From Aquila chrysaetos chrysaetos (lineage: Eukaryota > Chordata > Aves > Accipitriformes > Accipitridae), in NCBI RefSeq assembly GCF_900496995.4, contig NC_044023.1, forward strand, positions 24,994,453 through 25,058,452: a stretch of 64,000 bases of DNA. Reading direction: 5' to 3'. Positions 13,665 through 26,747 of the stretch are shown piece after piece. The notes under the pieces are model-generated. The model searched no databases and was not told the DNA's origin. It was given only the letters and a program-made list of their open reading frames with translations. A program made the translations under genes and the position numbers. The number at the start of each line of letters is the position of its first letter. Position 1 is the stretch's first letter.

Positions 13665-14247
13665 TGTCCTAGTTTCAGCTGGGATAGAGTTAACTGTCTT
13701 CCTAGTAGCTGGTACGGTGCTATGTTTTGAGTTCAGTATGTGAAGAATGTTGATAACACTGATGTTTTCAGCTGTTGCTAAGTAGTGTGTAGACTAAAGT
13801 CAAGGACTTTTCAGCTTCTCATCCCCAGCCAGCGAGAAAGCTGGAGGGGCACAAGAAGTTGGCACAGGACACAGCCAGGGCAGCTGACCCAAACTGGCCA
13901 ACGGGATATTCCATACCATGTGAGGTCATGTGCAGTATATAAATTGGGGGGAGTGGGGGTGGGGGGATCACTGCTCGGGAACTAACTGGGTGTCGGTCGG
14001 CAGGTGGTGAGCAATTGCACTGCGCATCATTTGTACATTCCAATCCTTTCATTATTGCTGTTGTCATTTTATTAGTGTTATCATTACCATTATTAGTTTC
14101 TTCTTTTCTGTTCTATTAAACTGTTCTTATCTCAACCCGTGGGTTTTGCTTCTTTTTCCCGATTTTCTCCCCCATCCCACTGGGTGCGGGGGGAGTGAGT
14201 GAGCGGCTGTGTGGTGCTTAGTTGCTGGCTGGGGTTAAACCACAACA
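13665..14247 (+). mobile_element. Solo LTR of an endogenous retrovirus (avian ERVL/ERV3-like)
   Basis: A 583-bp element begins TGTCCTAG and ends CCACAACA (TG...CA termini) and is flanked by the 5-bp duplication GTGAT. It contains a TATA box (TATATAAA, 13,936-13,943), a polyadenylation signal (ATTAAA, 14,115-14,120) followed by a T-rich U5 region, and the late segment GAGTGAGTGAGCGGCTG. I recognise this as an LTR family abundant in neoavian genomes. The 5-bp duplication fits ERVL/ERV3-class integrases better than ERVK (6 bp). No internal gag/pol/env sequence or second LTR is present, so it is a recombination-derived solo LTR. The flanking duplication is intact. Confidence 0.92.
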
Positions 14248-14252
14248 GTGAT
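14248..14252. repeat. Target-site duplication, right copy (GTGAT)
   Basis: Exact partner of the GTGAT at 13,660-13,664. Confidence 0.85.
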
Positions 14253-14672
14253 AGAAATAAAAAGTCCCTAACAATTCTCTTTGCCACATGCTTCGCAGAC
14301 ACAGTGGCACTAATGTACAGTACCAGAAACTGTAAACTGTATCACTATTATTTGCTAAGACCTTCCCATAAATGGTCCATGCTGGAATCAGAGAGGAAAA
14401 ACTCCAGTTGTCTTCATCCTGCTGGTAATGCCAAGTGACTAGCTTTCTTATAAGCCTGTCCTTACAAAGGGGAAGAAATCCTTGCCAGGATAAAATGACT
14501 GTCATCTTTCTTCCAAGTCCATTTGAAACACTGCAGCAAAGCTTACAAATGAACTGTAACCTAGCCCTGATTAGCTTGATGATGATCTACAGCTACCAAA
14601 ACTCTTTATCATATTTATACGCCCAACATAACCAACATGATTACTCCATCCCTCAACTTGCTCAATCACTTC

Positions 14673-14765
14673 ATACACCTATAGGTGTATGTACATACGT
14701 ATGGTAGGTGTATGTATATACACATATGTAGGTGCACATGTAGGTGTGTGTATATACACCTACAC
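14673..14765. repeat. TG/TA-rich microsatellite with palindromes
   Basis: An imperfect array of GTAGGTGTATGTATA-like units. It opens with a perfect 18-bp palindrome at 14,673-14,690 (ATACACCTA/TAGGTGTAT). It closes with a near-perfect inverted pair at 14,740-14,763 (GTAGGTGT ... ATACACCTAC). Such purine-pyrimidine alternating palindromes can form hairpins and are usually length-polymorphic. Confidence 0.85.
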
Positions 14766-17700
14766 TTCATTCTAACTCTCTTGGCATGGACAGTTTCAGT
14801 TTTACTTCTGCATAGTACTTACCATAACGGGATTCTGATCTTCACTGTTGCTGTGCTACAGGACTCCTAAAAACCAGTAGCCTAAAAGATAAAATTACTA
14901 ATCTTACTGCAGGAAGAATAACACATGGTGAGCAAATTTAAGCCCTCACAAAATGAGCAGACGCAATAACTTAGTAACTACTAAGAACAATAAAGCCACT
15001 AGAAAAAAGTCAGGAACAGTTCATTAGTAAAAAAAACACACATAATGCATATGCATACTCACAGGCACACAGAAACAATAGAGGGGAAGGGAGCAATAAA
15101 TGTTGAACTAAATGTTATCTATTTCAACCAGATCAGCTGATATGGCTGGTACCTGAAATTAACTTTAGTAACACCACATCCCTGTTCAAAATTCCTCTCT
15201 ACATCTGATTCCAGGTTGCACCTCCATTAAGAATAGCTGCTCTTGGGTGTTGTGTGTAGGTAGGCATAAATGCAGCTGCCTTGCTGATGTGATCCTGTGA
15301 CTGGCCCTGTCTCCCTTTCTTACCAGACCAACATAGACAACTTGAAGGCAAATCACATTTGCACTGCATCCTTAAAGCAAGGCTTGGGGTCACTTTACTG
15401 AATAATTTATACAAATGAACAGCTGTCTTTCACAGCAACTGAAAGCAACAATAAGAAATAAAATTCTTTAATTTTAAAAGCTGTTATAGAAATGTCTGAA
15501 TTTCAAGAGGAAGATGCTCTACAGTCAGACACAAGGGCCAGTTCTGCAACTTTTCATTCTGCTTTTACTCCATTTTCTTATTTGTGCTCCTACTGCCATC
15601 TCTGATCTCTAACCATTGGGCATGCATTTGTATGTCAAGCCTTCAGGAGCTTCTAAGCCTTGTATCTTTGACACCTGAACAAGCAGGGACTGGCAGGTGG
15701 GATTTTCAAATATGCTCTGTGCTGATTGCTCCCAGTGAACTTGAAAGGAGAACTAGCTGCAAGCTGAGGATTGGTGACTTTAAAATCCAAATCAGCATTT
15801 TCAAACACTTTGCGCCAAACACTAAATCTATTATCAACTCTTCTCTGGCTCACAAATTTGCTCCCTTTCACACCCAGTTATGGCTTCTCTTTGATAATTA
15901 GAATATGTTAGCAGCAAGTGTAAAGGAACAGCATAGAGGAAACAAATTAGCGTGTTACTCTTTTAATTGCTATGGGAAGTAGTGACCTCCTATTTACAAA
16001 CATCTAACTGACTTCGCAAGTTACTTGACAGTGTGAATCAGACTTACTTCTTAACAGGAAGCTGGATGTCCACCATTTCTATCATACCACATCAAATTTC
16101 CCTTAATCTCTTCTTGCTACATCATGAAACTCACCCCAGCTTAAAAACAGTATTTTGGCAAGGTATAACGAGCTGTAAATTTGCTTTGTCCAATGACTAA
16201 TTCCCTGTTGGAAGTGAACAAGAATCTCTTGAGTGCTGTCATTAGCAGCTGTGAAAAAACAATAGGCTGGGCAGCTGGGTTTTTTTGGTGCCTGGAGGCA
16301 TAGGGTCTTGCTTGTTTCATTAAGTGACATTATTTGGTTTGAAAGATCCTGGACTGTGCCTGAAAAAAGAGACAGGGCACAGTGATACTTTTTCTGAAGA
16401 TGGCCACTTTCTTCCCAAATCACAGGGTTCTTTTGACTAGAAAACTACAGAAATGACCCTGCATAAACATTGCAGAGATAATTACAAAATAAAGAAACAT
16501 TACAGTGAATCCATTGAGATCTTTAATTCCAAACTGCCACCATCCCAGAAGGAACAAACTGTGAGTTAGACTGACTCTTAAGTATACAATTAAGCCTGTC
16601 AAGTTCTGACTCCATAATATGCTGTTTAATATTGAAAAGTCTGTCAGAAAACCAGTATGTGGGATTAATGTCATAATGCTTTGGTTTTGCTTCCTCATGA
16701 AACTATAAAACAATTTAGCTGATATAAGCAACTTGTTATTTATACTCCTTTTGGCAGCAGTTTTAATGCTATGTGGGATACTCCCCCTTCCCTCTAATAT
16801 AATAGCCTTCCATGGCCTTTATGGATTTAAATCAGTGAGGGAAGCTACATGTGTTCCATGTGGAATTTATTCAGTAATTCTATTAAGAGCTTCCCTGCAC
16901 AGAAATTAATGTTCTCATCTCATTCAATACTCATCCTATTCATTACTTAAAACAGAAGACCTAATCTCTCCCTATATTAAGTTTCCTCAAAGGATTTTCT
17001 ATTAGTTTCAAGGAATTCAGAAGATGAAGCTTCAACACTTCTGTGTTTGCAAAACTATAAAACTCTGGGGCTTACAGTTAGAGCAGAATGTTTTGCCATT
17101 TCTGGAATTTTTGAGAAGGAGGGTTGTCAATTTAAAGTTACAGAGCCTTCAAAAGAGGCCCTTTACTGTTGTTTCTCACCATTTTCAGGTCACACTTCAA
17201 GTGACATTCAGCATTAGCCAGCAGAGCTTCAGTGATTTCACCAGATTCTCTAGACCAATTCATTCACCTGGCTCTAACTAGCAGCTACCCCCAAAAGGCT
17301 TCAGAGCTCAGATCAGAAACAAGTATTTCACACCACAGGTGCCTGCACTAAGCAACAGCAGAAGCACCACGGCTGGGGCTTGGTGCTGGAACAGAGAACA
17401 TGGTAGAGGAGTTGCCTTCATTTCCCCTCCTAGATTTTATATTCCCAGTTACTGAAAATGAATGGAAAATCTGTTATCATTCCTCAATGGTGCTGTTCTT
17501 TGATGAATCGCAACAAAGCCAACTGGGCTGTGACCTGTGATGTGCTGTGCTGCTGACTATCATGAAGCTCCTCTAATTGGGTATGTCTGCTACAAAGGGG
17601 CTCACTTATGCTAATGCTGGCTATGACTACAGCGGGCTGCATTTCTAAAACTCAGTCCACATATCATTAAATCCACTGAATACTATCTAGGCCCGTTTAC

Positions 17701-20700
17701 TTAGCAAAGGATTTTTGAGGACTAGGTAGATACAACTTGTTTGGAACCCTGCCTCCAGCAATGATTAATATTTAATACAAGATTTGTAGGTTAGGTATAA
17801 TACCTTTTATTATAGTGGCTTCTATCACTGGGAAAAGCTGACAATTTTGGGGGATCATAAGTCCTTTTTTAGTCCTAAGAAGAAAGACAAACTTTCAGAC
17901 AGAAATGCCTTTCCTCAGCTATAGGAAAGGTCTGTATTCCTGAAAGCTTGCCTGCCTCGTAAAACTATACTATTGGTCTAATAATAGGGACCATATATAT
18001 CATTGTGGCTGTACTCACTCTGGCATTCTGATGTTATTAAAATCAAGATGAAGAGAAGCAGGAATTATACCTCTCACAAAAATAGAGTACGTCCTCCTGC
18101 AGGGCAAACTATTTTCATATTCTGATGCATGAGAAGCTGCATTTTAGAAAAGATCACAGAGGAAGGGAGACAGTTGTCCACCTATTACTGATACCCATCT
18201 CCATAATTTTCTCCCTGATTAGTTCAATTCAAGGAACAAACTGGGGGGAGTGATTTAAATAACCTGTGCTTTTAGATTTTCCAGAGAAAACAAAAGAGCT
18301 GATTTGCCTCTCATTTCTGTTAGCAAACAAGTCACTCCTGATTTACAATACTGTTAACAAGAAGAGGTTCAGACAGAACAGCTTAGGTTTGCAGTCATTG
18401 CAAGAAACACAATTCAGTAAATAACCAAGAGGATAAAATTGTTTAAAGAGATAAGAAGCTAGAAACTACAGTCCCAGTGACAGTGTACACTTAATAAGAA
18501 TTAATGGGATGCTTTAAGTAGCCAGTGGAGATATTTCTCCCAGCCTTGCACAAAGAAGTAATGTCATGTAGGCAACCTTTTAAATGAGAAAAATGTGTGT
18601 CTTGTGATGTACTATCAAAAACCCAAGCTATTTTAATAAATGAATGCTAAGTGAATGGAAGAAGTGAATGGATTTTGGTCTTACTTCTTGACTCTGCCAC
18701 TACAGCTCTGTGACCAAAGGCAAACCACTTAAATATTCAGCACCTCTCAGTGAAACTGGTAACAAATGAAATGGCAGGCAGCACATTAATTTCACACAAC
18801 AATATTTTTTTATCCTATAGTTGAAGAAAAGAAGAACAGTTTCCATAACAACTACTACATTTCAGGATTCTTAGAAGGATGACTATACTAATGAAGACCA
18901 ATGTACTTCAGTTACCCATCTCTGACAGTGACCAGAGCAAGGTGTCCCAAGGAAGATGCAAAAATAAAATATCTGCCAAGGAGAACTTTCTGCCTACCTC
19001 CAAGCTATCATAGTTGACTGACTGCACAAAACATGAGTGTTTATATTCTTTAAAACAGAGATCAGACTTAGGTTAGGAGCAGATTTTCTCATTATTCACC
19101 TTCAAGATCTTTTTAGGGACTGATAATTGTGTGCCCAGTGACAGACCTAATGCTAAGGCCCAACTGTTACAAACACTGACATTGAGCTGGGCAAGTACCC
19201 AGCACAAGTAGAGGACCCAGGCTCCTGCACACACGTGGGGAGTGAGCTGAGCCAGCAATCCAAGCAACAAGCAGGTTGGAGAGAAGAGGAACACAAACCT
19301 CAATCCTCACAGGTCGCATATAAGGGTCTGACTCTGGGTTTGAAGGAGTTGTCTGTCTCTCAGTTCCCACATTTAGAAGCCCTTTCAGAAGCTGGTGTGC
19401 CCTTGAGAGTGTTTAAAAAAAAAATAAGGAACTTCATCAACAGAGTTGATACAGAAGCTCAAGGGACTTGAAGCACCTGTGATAAAAGACAGCAGTTTGA
19501 CAAAGGGGTTGAGGATCACTGTGGTGCTGAAATGCGTAAATGTGTATTTAGGTGTGAAATGTGATAGTTGGGCATCTCTGTGCAATTCTAGAACCAACCA
19601 CAGACATACATGCTTACTGGGAGCCAAACCCTGTGCTGACAAAAGCTCTGGGCAAGTTTGGGGTTGTCAGTGGATTTGTGACAGACAGAAAATTACAGCT
19701 TGGAAGATGGCTCTGGAGTTTGAGAAAAGAAACTCTCCCTCCTACCCATTAATTCAGCTCATAGTGTCATGAGTAACTGTGCAGTGAGTGGGAAGAAAGG
19801 ACATTACACTTATAAAATAAACCTCCAGAAAACTTTTCAATAGAAAAATCACCTGTGGGGAAAATGAAACAGAAAAAAATTGGCCCAAAAAAGCCAAAGA
19901 GAATTCTAAAAATAAAGATAGCATATTAAAAAGAGACAGTTTTCCAGCTCTGAAATAGGAAAAGGACATTGTTCATGAAACAAAAGACCCTTTGAGGTGC
20001 TTAAATTTAACTTTCTTCCTTCAAACAAAGCATTAAAGCTCTACTAAATCAGACCAAAATAAGACACAAAAAAAAAAGTCTGAGTGAAGGGCCAGATGCT
20101 TAGCTGGAAGTCCTGGCCATTGCACTGTGGATATAATTTTGCACCTACTGAGAAGCTTTGCCTGGGGATGTAGTAGTAACACAGGATTTCATCCCTGTTC
20201 TCTAAAGGGAGTCCTCAGCTCAAAGGTGTCAAGAAGCAGATTTTAATGAGAATGAAAACAGGCTGATCTCTCTTCATGTGCTTCCATGAATAATTTTTGA
20301 CATTCAGTTTCTGTCAACAGATAAGGGAACTTCTTTTACGAAATTATGATTATAAAATGAGTGAGAATACAAGCCAAATTTCACCCTGTAGAATTCTACT
20401 GAGCCTGACTTTTGGATCTAAAACACTTAGAAAGCCTTCCCTTTGAGCTGTCTTCTAGGGCAAAGGAGTCCCTGAACAGTGTAGGAAACAGTGTAGGATT
20501 TCTGACCTAGCATTGGATTGTACTCCTATTCATCCTGGCATAGAGGGTATTCCTCAGAGAAAAGGAATTCCTAGCCCCTATCTGCTGGAATGAGAGATTT
20601 ACATGCATTTTTATGCCATGTAGAACACCTGCACCAGTAACCAGGAATTAATCTACAATGTCTAGAAGCCAATTAGGAGCTACTACTCCTGTTCTGACCA

Positions 20701-23700
20701 GGTGCCAGAGGTCCAGAAGTCTGCCCAGACAAAAAAAAACCAAAACCAAAAAAAAAAACCCCCCACAACTTCTGTGGAGATGCTCTATTCCTCATTTGTA
20801 AATTTGAAGTGACATTGCTGCTGTAGCCAGGCATGCAGGCCTAAGACACTCTTTGTACTCATTCCGGTACTCTCTTTGTAATATTTCTGTCTCTAAGCAC
20901 ACTTATTGTGAAAACTGCATTGCAGTCTTAGAACATAGATGTTCATTGCTGGGCGGTTCATTGCTGGGCAGTTCCTACTGGCAGAGGAACATAAAGGATC
21001 CTTAGCTAAATCTAATGTAATCAAGTTTCACCCAGGTACTTTAAATCAGATTTTTAAAAAATTGTTTGACTAAAGTATTTCTGTTCCCAGAACTCAGACT
21101 GCTATATGCTGGGGAAACACTGATCTCAGTACTCCTATGAAGACAAAGAATTTGTTGCTGAGATGCCCTGATGATCCTGTCCCACAGAGCAGAATCTCTG
21201 TCCACTGCCACCAAGATTCTTGCATTCTCAGAGGAAAACACTCTTCTCACCCTGAAGGTTTTTCCTCAAATGTCTTAGTAAAACATTTGTCCGCCAAAAG
21301 AAAATGAATTTCATTTCTAAATCTCCAAGCAACATCCTTCTTATGCTTTTACCAGCATAAAGACAGAAAACACCCTGCTGTTATCTTCTCCATGTGTAAG
21401 GACATAAACACAGTAATCAAGTCAACTCACGCCTCTCTGATTAAATGTGAATGCTAAATTGAACAGGATGATACCTGGACAACATTTTGACCAGAGTCTG
21501 ACGCTAGCTGTGCCTGGGATGGGGGTATTGGTAACTGTAAATACAGAGATTTTGGGACTGAAGGTATTGCCTGTCTGGCAAATCTATTCCTCTATTTGTG
21601 ATTTAGAGGGCTGGAGCTGATGGTTTAATAAGAACGTCCCACCCACAAGAGCTGACTGGGGATGTACCACAGAAACAAGTTTCTGTCAGAAGATGCTTTT
21701 TCAAAACTTAAATGCTTTGTAAATACGTTTTAGCTGAAAAAAAAAAAAACCACATTCCACTGATTTTTGAGACCAGCTTCCTAGCAGGGCTGTTGAGGAA
21801 CCAATGTCCCAAACATATGCATTAAGAAGACTGCTCAAATCTGCTGACTCCAGAACTTCCTGACTGCTCCCAGCTGCCTGATGGTCTCTGCAGGTAAGAG
21901 AACTTCCCATTGGTATTAAGGGATTGGCTCAAGATTTGTGGATAAACTCCACTGGAAAATAACAATCAGTACAAACCCCACCTTGTGCTTCAAGGGCAAG
22001 ACTAATTTTTAACCTTGCTTCTTCACAATACATAGAGAGCAATTTAGCTATCCACGCAATTTAATTTAAAAAAAATCCTGCCGAAACAAGCCAATTCACT
22101 TCACACACTTTGTGCCTTGCGGAAGAGATAAACTCTATGTGACAGATAGTAGTCACAATGCTAATGTGCTCCAAATATTTTATGTTAAAAAGAATAGAGA
22201 AAATGTGATTAACTGAAGAAAAAAATGTAACGAAGTAAGATTAAGAAGCTATTCAGTATTACTGAAGCCTTCAACCACATGATGAAAACATCCTTTTTTT
22301 TTTTTTTTAATTTAGAAGGCATGCTTGGCTTCAGCAGCTTATGAAGAAAGCATTGTAGGGAGCCAGCAACAGAATACTTGACAACTTTAGTGTTCTGTTT
22401 CACTTTCCTAAAGACATGTTTAAAAATGCAGTTCCCATTCCATCAATGCCCACTTTAATTTATAGGTCAATACATTAATTTTTTAAACTCAGGTGTCGTA
22501 CCATAAGAGATCTTAAAGAGTTACTACACCCAGGAAATGCCAAGCAGCTAGTGTGAAGTAAATGTAATTCCTTATGAGGTTCATTGTGACTGATGCAATA
22601 GCAGTTCCCAAATCTATGGCATTAGTATTTGACTATGCCAGAAATAGCGTAATGAAGAAGACGACCCGTTAGCTTGTCTAGAGAAATCAGGGGGCACAGT
22701 TTGGTTTGTGATGGCTGAAGAGTCTCAAAAAAGAAAATAACCGAGGGTTAGGTGACAGACAGGGCATTGACTGCACAGCCTCATGCATTTGGCCATTACT
22801 GCACATGCATTACAAGACTCAGTAAGAGTCCAGATTAATGTCAGACTGGAGGGAGAACTACCTGCTAAGAATTAGTTCCAGCTCATAATTACATATTATG
22901 AGGATTTTCACATTGGAGATACGTGGCAAATGCAGATTTATTAAATTGTAGTCATACAAAGTTCCCAAGCATAAGTCTATCCTATCATTTCTAGGTAGCT
23001 GAGAAATTCAGTATGGCAACTGCTGTATCACAAGTGAAATCTGACTCATTCACTCAGTGCTAAGATGAAATACATTCAGATGGGAGGCTATTTTTAATAT
23101 CAAATTCTTAGCTGTTCCTTGAGTTAATTTGCTTATATGATTTTGTATATGTGAAAGTGTTTCAGCTGTTTAACCTTCTCTTTTCCCATCTATGTTTTCA
23201 AAGAGCCATGCTTCAAAGTGTGAGAGGATTTTTTAAAATTCAATTCAATATGTGGATCATTTCAAGTCAGAGACAGACAAGTTCTAAGGCTAACCCCACT
23301 TAAAGGAGAAATCTGGCTGATTTCATGGACTTTGGATTAGGCATTTTGTTTGGGCAAATCTGGGGCTAAGCTACAGACAGCTATCGCTTTGTTAAACAAG
23401 CAACTCTGGTATTAATGAAGGCATTTAAAACACTTTTCAACATTCTTTAGATTCCTGGGAAGTCCTAGTGCATTGCTTAAAACTAAAAATACACAGGAAC
23501 TGTCTTTACAGGGATCTTTGCTTTGGATGAGGGACTATTAGTTGCCCAGTCATTGTTTACTGGCCCGCTATAGTAAATTGCCTGTTGATCTTTGAAATTA
23601 ATTGCCTTGCAGATCTTTGGTTCTGATGCCTGCTCAGGAAAACAATATTGATGTGGTCTTAGATTGGCAAAGACAACATCTTTATAAAGCCATAGATGTG

Positions 23701-25250
23701 TTCTGCACATAAGGTGCATGATGTCTCAAACTCCCTTAGAAATCCAAATAAGAAGGAAAATATATTCCATTTTAAATATAACCGCTACAAATGCAGCTAT
23801 AATGCTGTAAGCCCCAGTCTCTGTCCCCACTGCAAATCTGGAACAAGTGCACTGACATCTAAGACTCTTCTCAAATTACAGCAGGGTAATTAATATCAAA
23901 AAGCACATCTATACACAGTTACTAATACATTTTTCCTGAGATATTAAGACAAAATTCAGGAGATGACCACACTCTCATGGAATAAGACTGAGGTAACGGC
24001 TGCATTCCACTGAAGTCACCCCAAAGAAGCCAGCTTTCATTTCCCAAAGAAATGAAAGCAAGATTCTTCTTGTGTATTTTCTGATCCATCATATCAAGTT
24101 GAATGGGGTGGGGAAAAAAGGTCTGTAAGATGACCATTTTTTGTTAAATCTGATGCATAATAAGTCATGTTGACAGAGAACAACTGACTTCACCACTTTT
24201 TAGTTTTATATGGTATTTCCATCATCTGTTCAGACATAAAATGCATTTTGTCTTAAGGAAATTTTACAGGCCACATGAGGATCCACATTACCTATAAGCA
24301 TAACTGATCCACTTTTAAGTGCAGTGTTCTTAGGAGCATCCCCAAAATGCCTTCTGTCTCAGACTGTGGCAGAGAGCTGCTAAAATGCCAGTGTCCTACC
24401 AAGAAAGGTGTTCTCAAGCCATGGTGACAGGTTGCTGGTTTTTGTCGCTACTTACTGCTGAAGACAAATTTTAACTTAAACATTTTGATGGCAGTGATGA
24501 GAAGGACGTAGAAAGGTTGTTTTGTGTTCATGACACTGGTAGTAAATGGGAAAGCAGAAAAACATTGACTTCACTTGGTTGAAACATTCCTTGTAGTAAC
24601 AATAAAAGAATCCTGAACTGCTTCAATACTGTGAGCAATCTGTACTCCAGTTTTAGTCCTACGTATTGTCATCAGGATCACTAAGATTATCAAAGAATCA
24701 CTAGCTCTTTATCTGTGCCCCCTGCATGATCTGTTTTTAGTAGTATTGTGTGGAAGAATATCTTGAATAGACAGATGGGTTAAAGAGAGGGAGTCCTATT
24801 CCTAGTTACAATAGCGTAATGCTTTTTGAAGCACATAGCAGCAACGTAACTATGTTTTAACATCTAATGCTATGCACCCCATATTCTAATGTACTGCTTA
24901 GAGAAGCCTATGCCAAGAAAATATGGAATTGTGAGCCAAAAACTGTATAGTGTCATTCAAACTAAGAACCCACGGTATAAACTTATTTAAATATAATCCA
25001 CCGTATTTTTTTCATTGCTTTTCTTCCTTAGCTTAATAAATTACCTACCCCTCTGCATTTACTCCACAGTGCTTGCTTAATAGAGGATACACAAGCTTCT
25101 TTTTGTTAAGCAGAGAAAAATCTCCTTTTCTCTATGCTGTGTTACATAAAATTCAACATAATCTCTTTAGAGAATGGAAAAATAGCAATTTCTGGGAGTC
25201 AAGCATGGATATACAGAGGTCAGCAAATAACTATCAGAGTTTTAAAATGC
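14766..25250. other. Intergenic sequence upstream of TRH, no gene seen
   Basis: About 10.5 kb without a convincing exon. Small features only: a 15-bp direct duplication at 20,941-20,970 and A/C-rich runs near 20,731-20,762. A complex unique stretch at about 17,500-17,680 could be regulatory, but I have no specific evidence for it. Confidence 0.55.
20941..20970. repeat. 15-bp tandem duplication
   Basis: GTTCATTGCTGGGCG is followed immediately by GTTCATTGCTGGGCA: two copies with one mismatch. Confidence 0.9.
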
Positions 25251-25268
25251 ATCCAAAATGCAGATCTC

Positions 25269-25359
25269 TGACATCAGTAAAAAAAAAGAAAACAACACAT
25301 CACCTAAATTACCTCACGGCTATTTGCATAAAGGGTCCAGAGGCAGTACAGTATAAGTA
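25269..25359 (+). promoter_or_regulatory. TRH: Candidate TRH core promoter (CRE-like, octamer, TATA)
   Basis: Within 91 bp are a CRE-like TGACATCA (25,269-25,276, one base from TGACGTCA), a perfect octamer ATTTGCAT (25,322-25,329) and a TATA-like TATAAGTA (25,352-25,359). Transcription would start near 25,380. The TATA box lies about 1.1 kb upstream of the coding exon 2, which fits the known TRH layout of a short non-coding first exon and a roughly 1-kb first intron. CREB/thyroid-receptor and POU-factor control of TRH is known in mammals. That these particular motifs act is inference. Confidence 0.45.
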
Positions 25360-25381
25360 CGGAGGCACAAGCCATCCAAAG

Positions 25382-25524
25382 AGAACTTAGCAACAGTTCT
25401 ATTGGATACTGTGTGTCTGTAGCAGAAAAAGGGCAACTTTGAAGCTCAGATGTGCAAACAGCTTTAAAGGACTAAACAACCTCTTGGCAGATGCATCAGG
25501 CAAAAATCTGAAACTACAAACCAG
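25382..25524 (+). other. TRH: Candidate TRH non-coding exon 1
   Basis: Placed from the TATA box (start about 30 bp downstream) to the first good donor, CCAG|GTAATT at 25,525. It has no extended coding potential. The length and position match the untranslated first exon of mammalian TRH. The exact ends are not provable without transcript data. Confidence 0.35.
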
Positions 25525-26551
25525 GTAATTTACCAAATAATTTCCTTTTTAGCTGATTCTAACTTTCCTGCTAAAGGTTGCTCTGAGTCAAATAGCCTAT
25601 GTGATAGTCTTAGGGCTGTTATCCAAGGACTTCATCAGAAGTGATAGAAACCTGTCAATAATAGAGGTAATAAATGCATTCTCTATTTTAAAAATCTGTA
25701 GAACTTTGTAAAATTGTGCATTTCTTTTATGTTCTGAAGATATAATTAAGCTGAATGACTGCTATACTAGTATTACAGATGTATTCCATTCTACTGAAAG
25801 AACTCTGCTTACTGGAAAATAAATCCATGATAAGTGCATTAGGAATTCTAGCTAGAAGAAATAGAAAAACACTTGCTATCTGGCCAAGAGGTAATAGAGG
25901 GTATGATTATTATTATGTCTCTGAAAAAAATATGAGGTGCTTCCCCAATGCAAGAAATCTCCCTGACCAACGGAGCTACTATATTGACAAATACAAAGAC
26001 ACACGGCGACTTTAAAAGTATAGAAATAGATATTAAAAAATTAATGGATTATTAAAGTTGGGCTTTAACTAAAGGTGGAACGAAAGTGCTGCAAATCCCA
26101 GTATTATTTTAAGATGAACCCTTAGCACAGGAATTGCCTGGTGGAGATTGTTAGTACAGGTATATGTGGGCAACAGTTAACACAGAGTTCAAGAGGGAAA
26201 TTATTTTTTGCCTCTTGGCAGAAGGCAAAGCAAAATCACTGGCTTTCAGAACTATCTGTGCATCAGGAAGTTAGGTGTTTAAAATGTTCATTTTTATTCT
26301 GCCAGAAAAATGAACAAGTGCCTGGTTTTAATTATGAAGAATTTACAGATTCTTTGAAGAATATAAAATAAACTGAGAGGTTAGTAACAGAAATGAGGAA
26401 GGACCCTCATAAGAGACTTCAATCCCTACAGCAGTGTCATATTTCTTTTTCAGTGTCTGGAAATACTGCTATTATTGCTAGGTTTGTTTGCTCCATCCTC
26501 CTCCCCTGTTGTTCTCTCTCCCATGGAAGCTGCAGGAACCCCGGTCCCACA

Positions 26552-26747
26552 ATGCCATCTATCCAGCTGCCCCTGCTACTCCTCTGCCTGACCTTGTGTG
26601 GTGCTTGCCTCAACGGGGGGCAGCCTCTTCCAGAGGGAAGTGAGAACATGGGAAGAAGTCCCCTGGATGACATCCTGCAGAGGTCTGAAAGCCTCATTCT
26701 TCAGTCTGTCCTCAAGAAAGCTGAAAAGGAAGAAGAGATGAATAAAG
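26552..26747 (+). CDS. TRH: TRH coding exon 2
   Basis: Encodes residues 1-65 and the first base of codon 66: the signal peptide and the acidic N-terminal propeptide. Donor is AAAG|GTATGT. The exon's 5' edge is uncertain: the stronger acceptor is TTTCTTTTTCAG|TG (exon from 26,454) and a nearer one is GCTGCAG|GAACC (exon from 26,536). Confidence 0.95.

Noticed and set aside
19446-19772. 108-codon + strand frame
   Set aside because: Overlaps other frames of equal quality on both strands and shows no family resemblance.
25073-25390. 105-codon frame overlapping the candidate TRH promoter
   Set aside because: No homology. It crosses the TATA-type promoter region and contains an A-run-derived lysine stretch.
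26393-26551. In-frame upstream extension of the TRH start
   Set aside because: The extension lies before a good splice acceptor (26,453) and would bury the signal peptide. The ATG at 26,552 gives a proper signal peptide.
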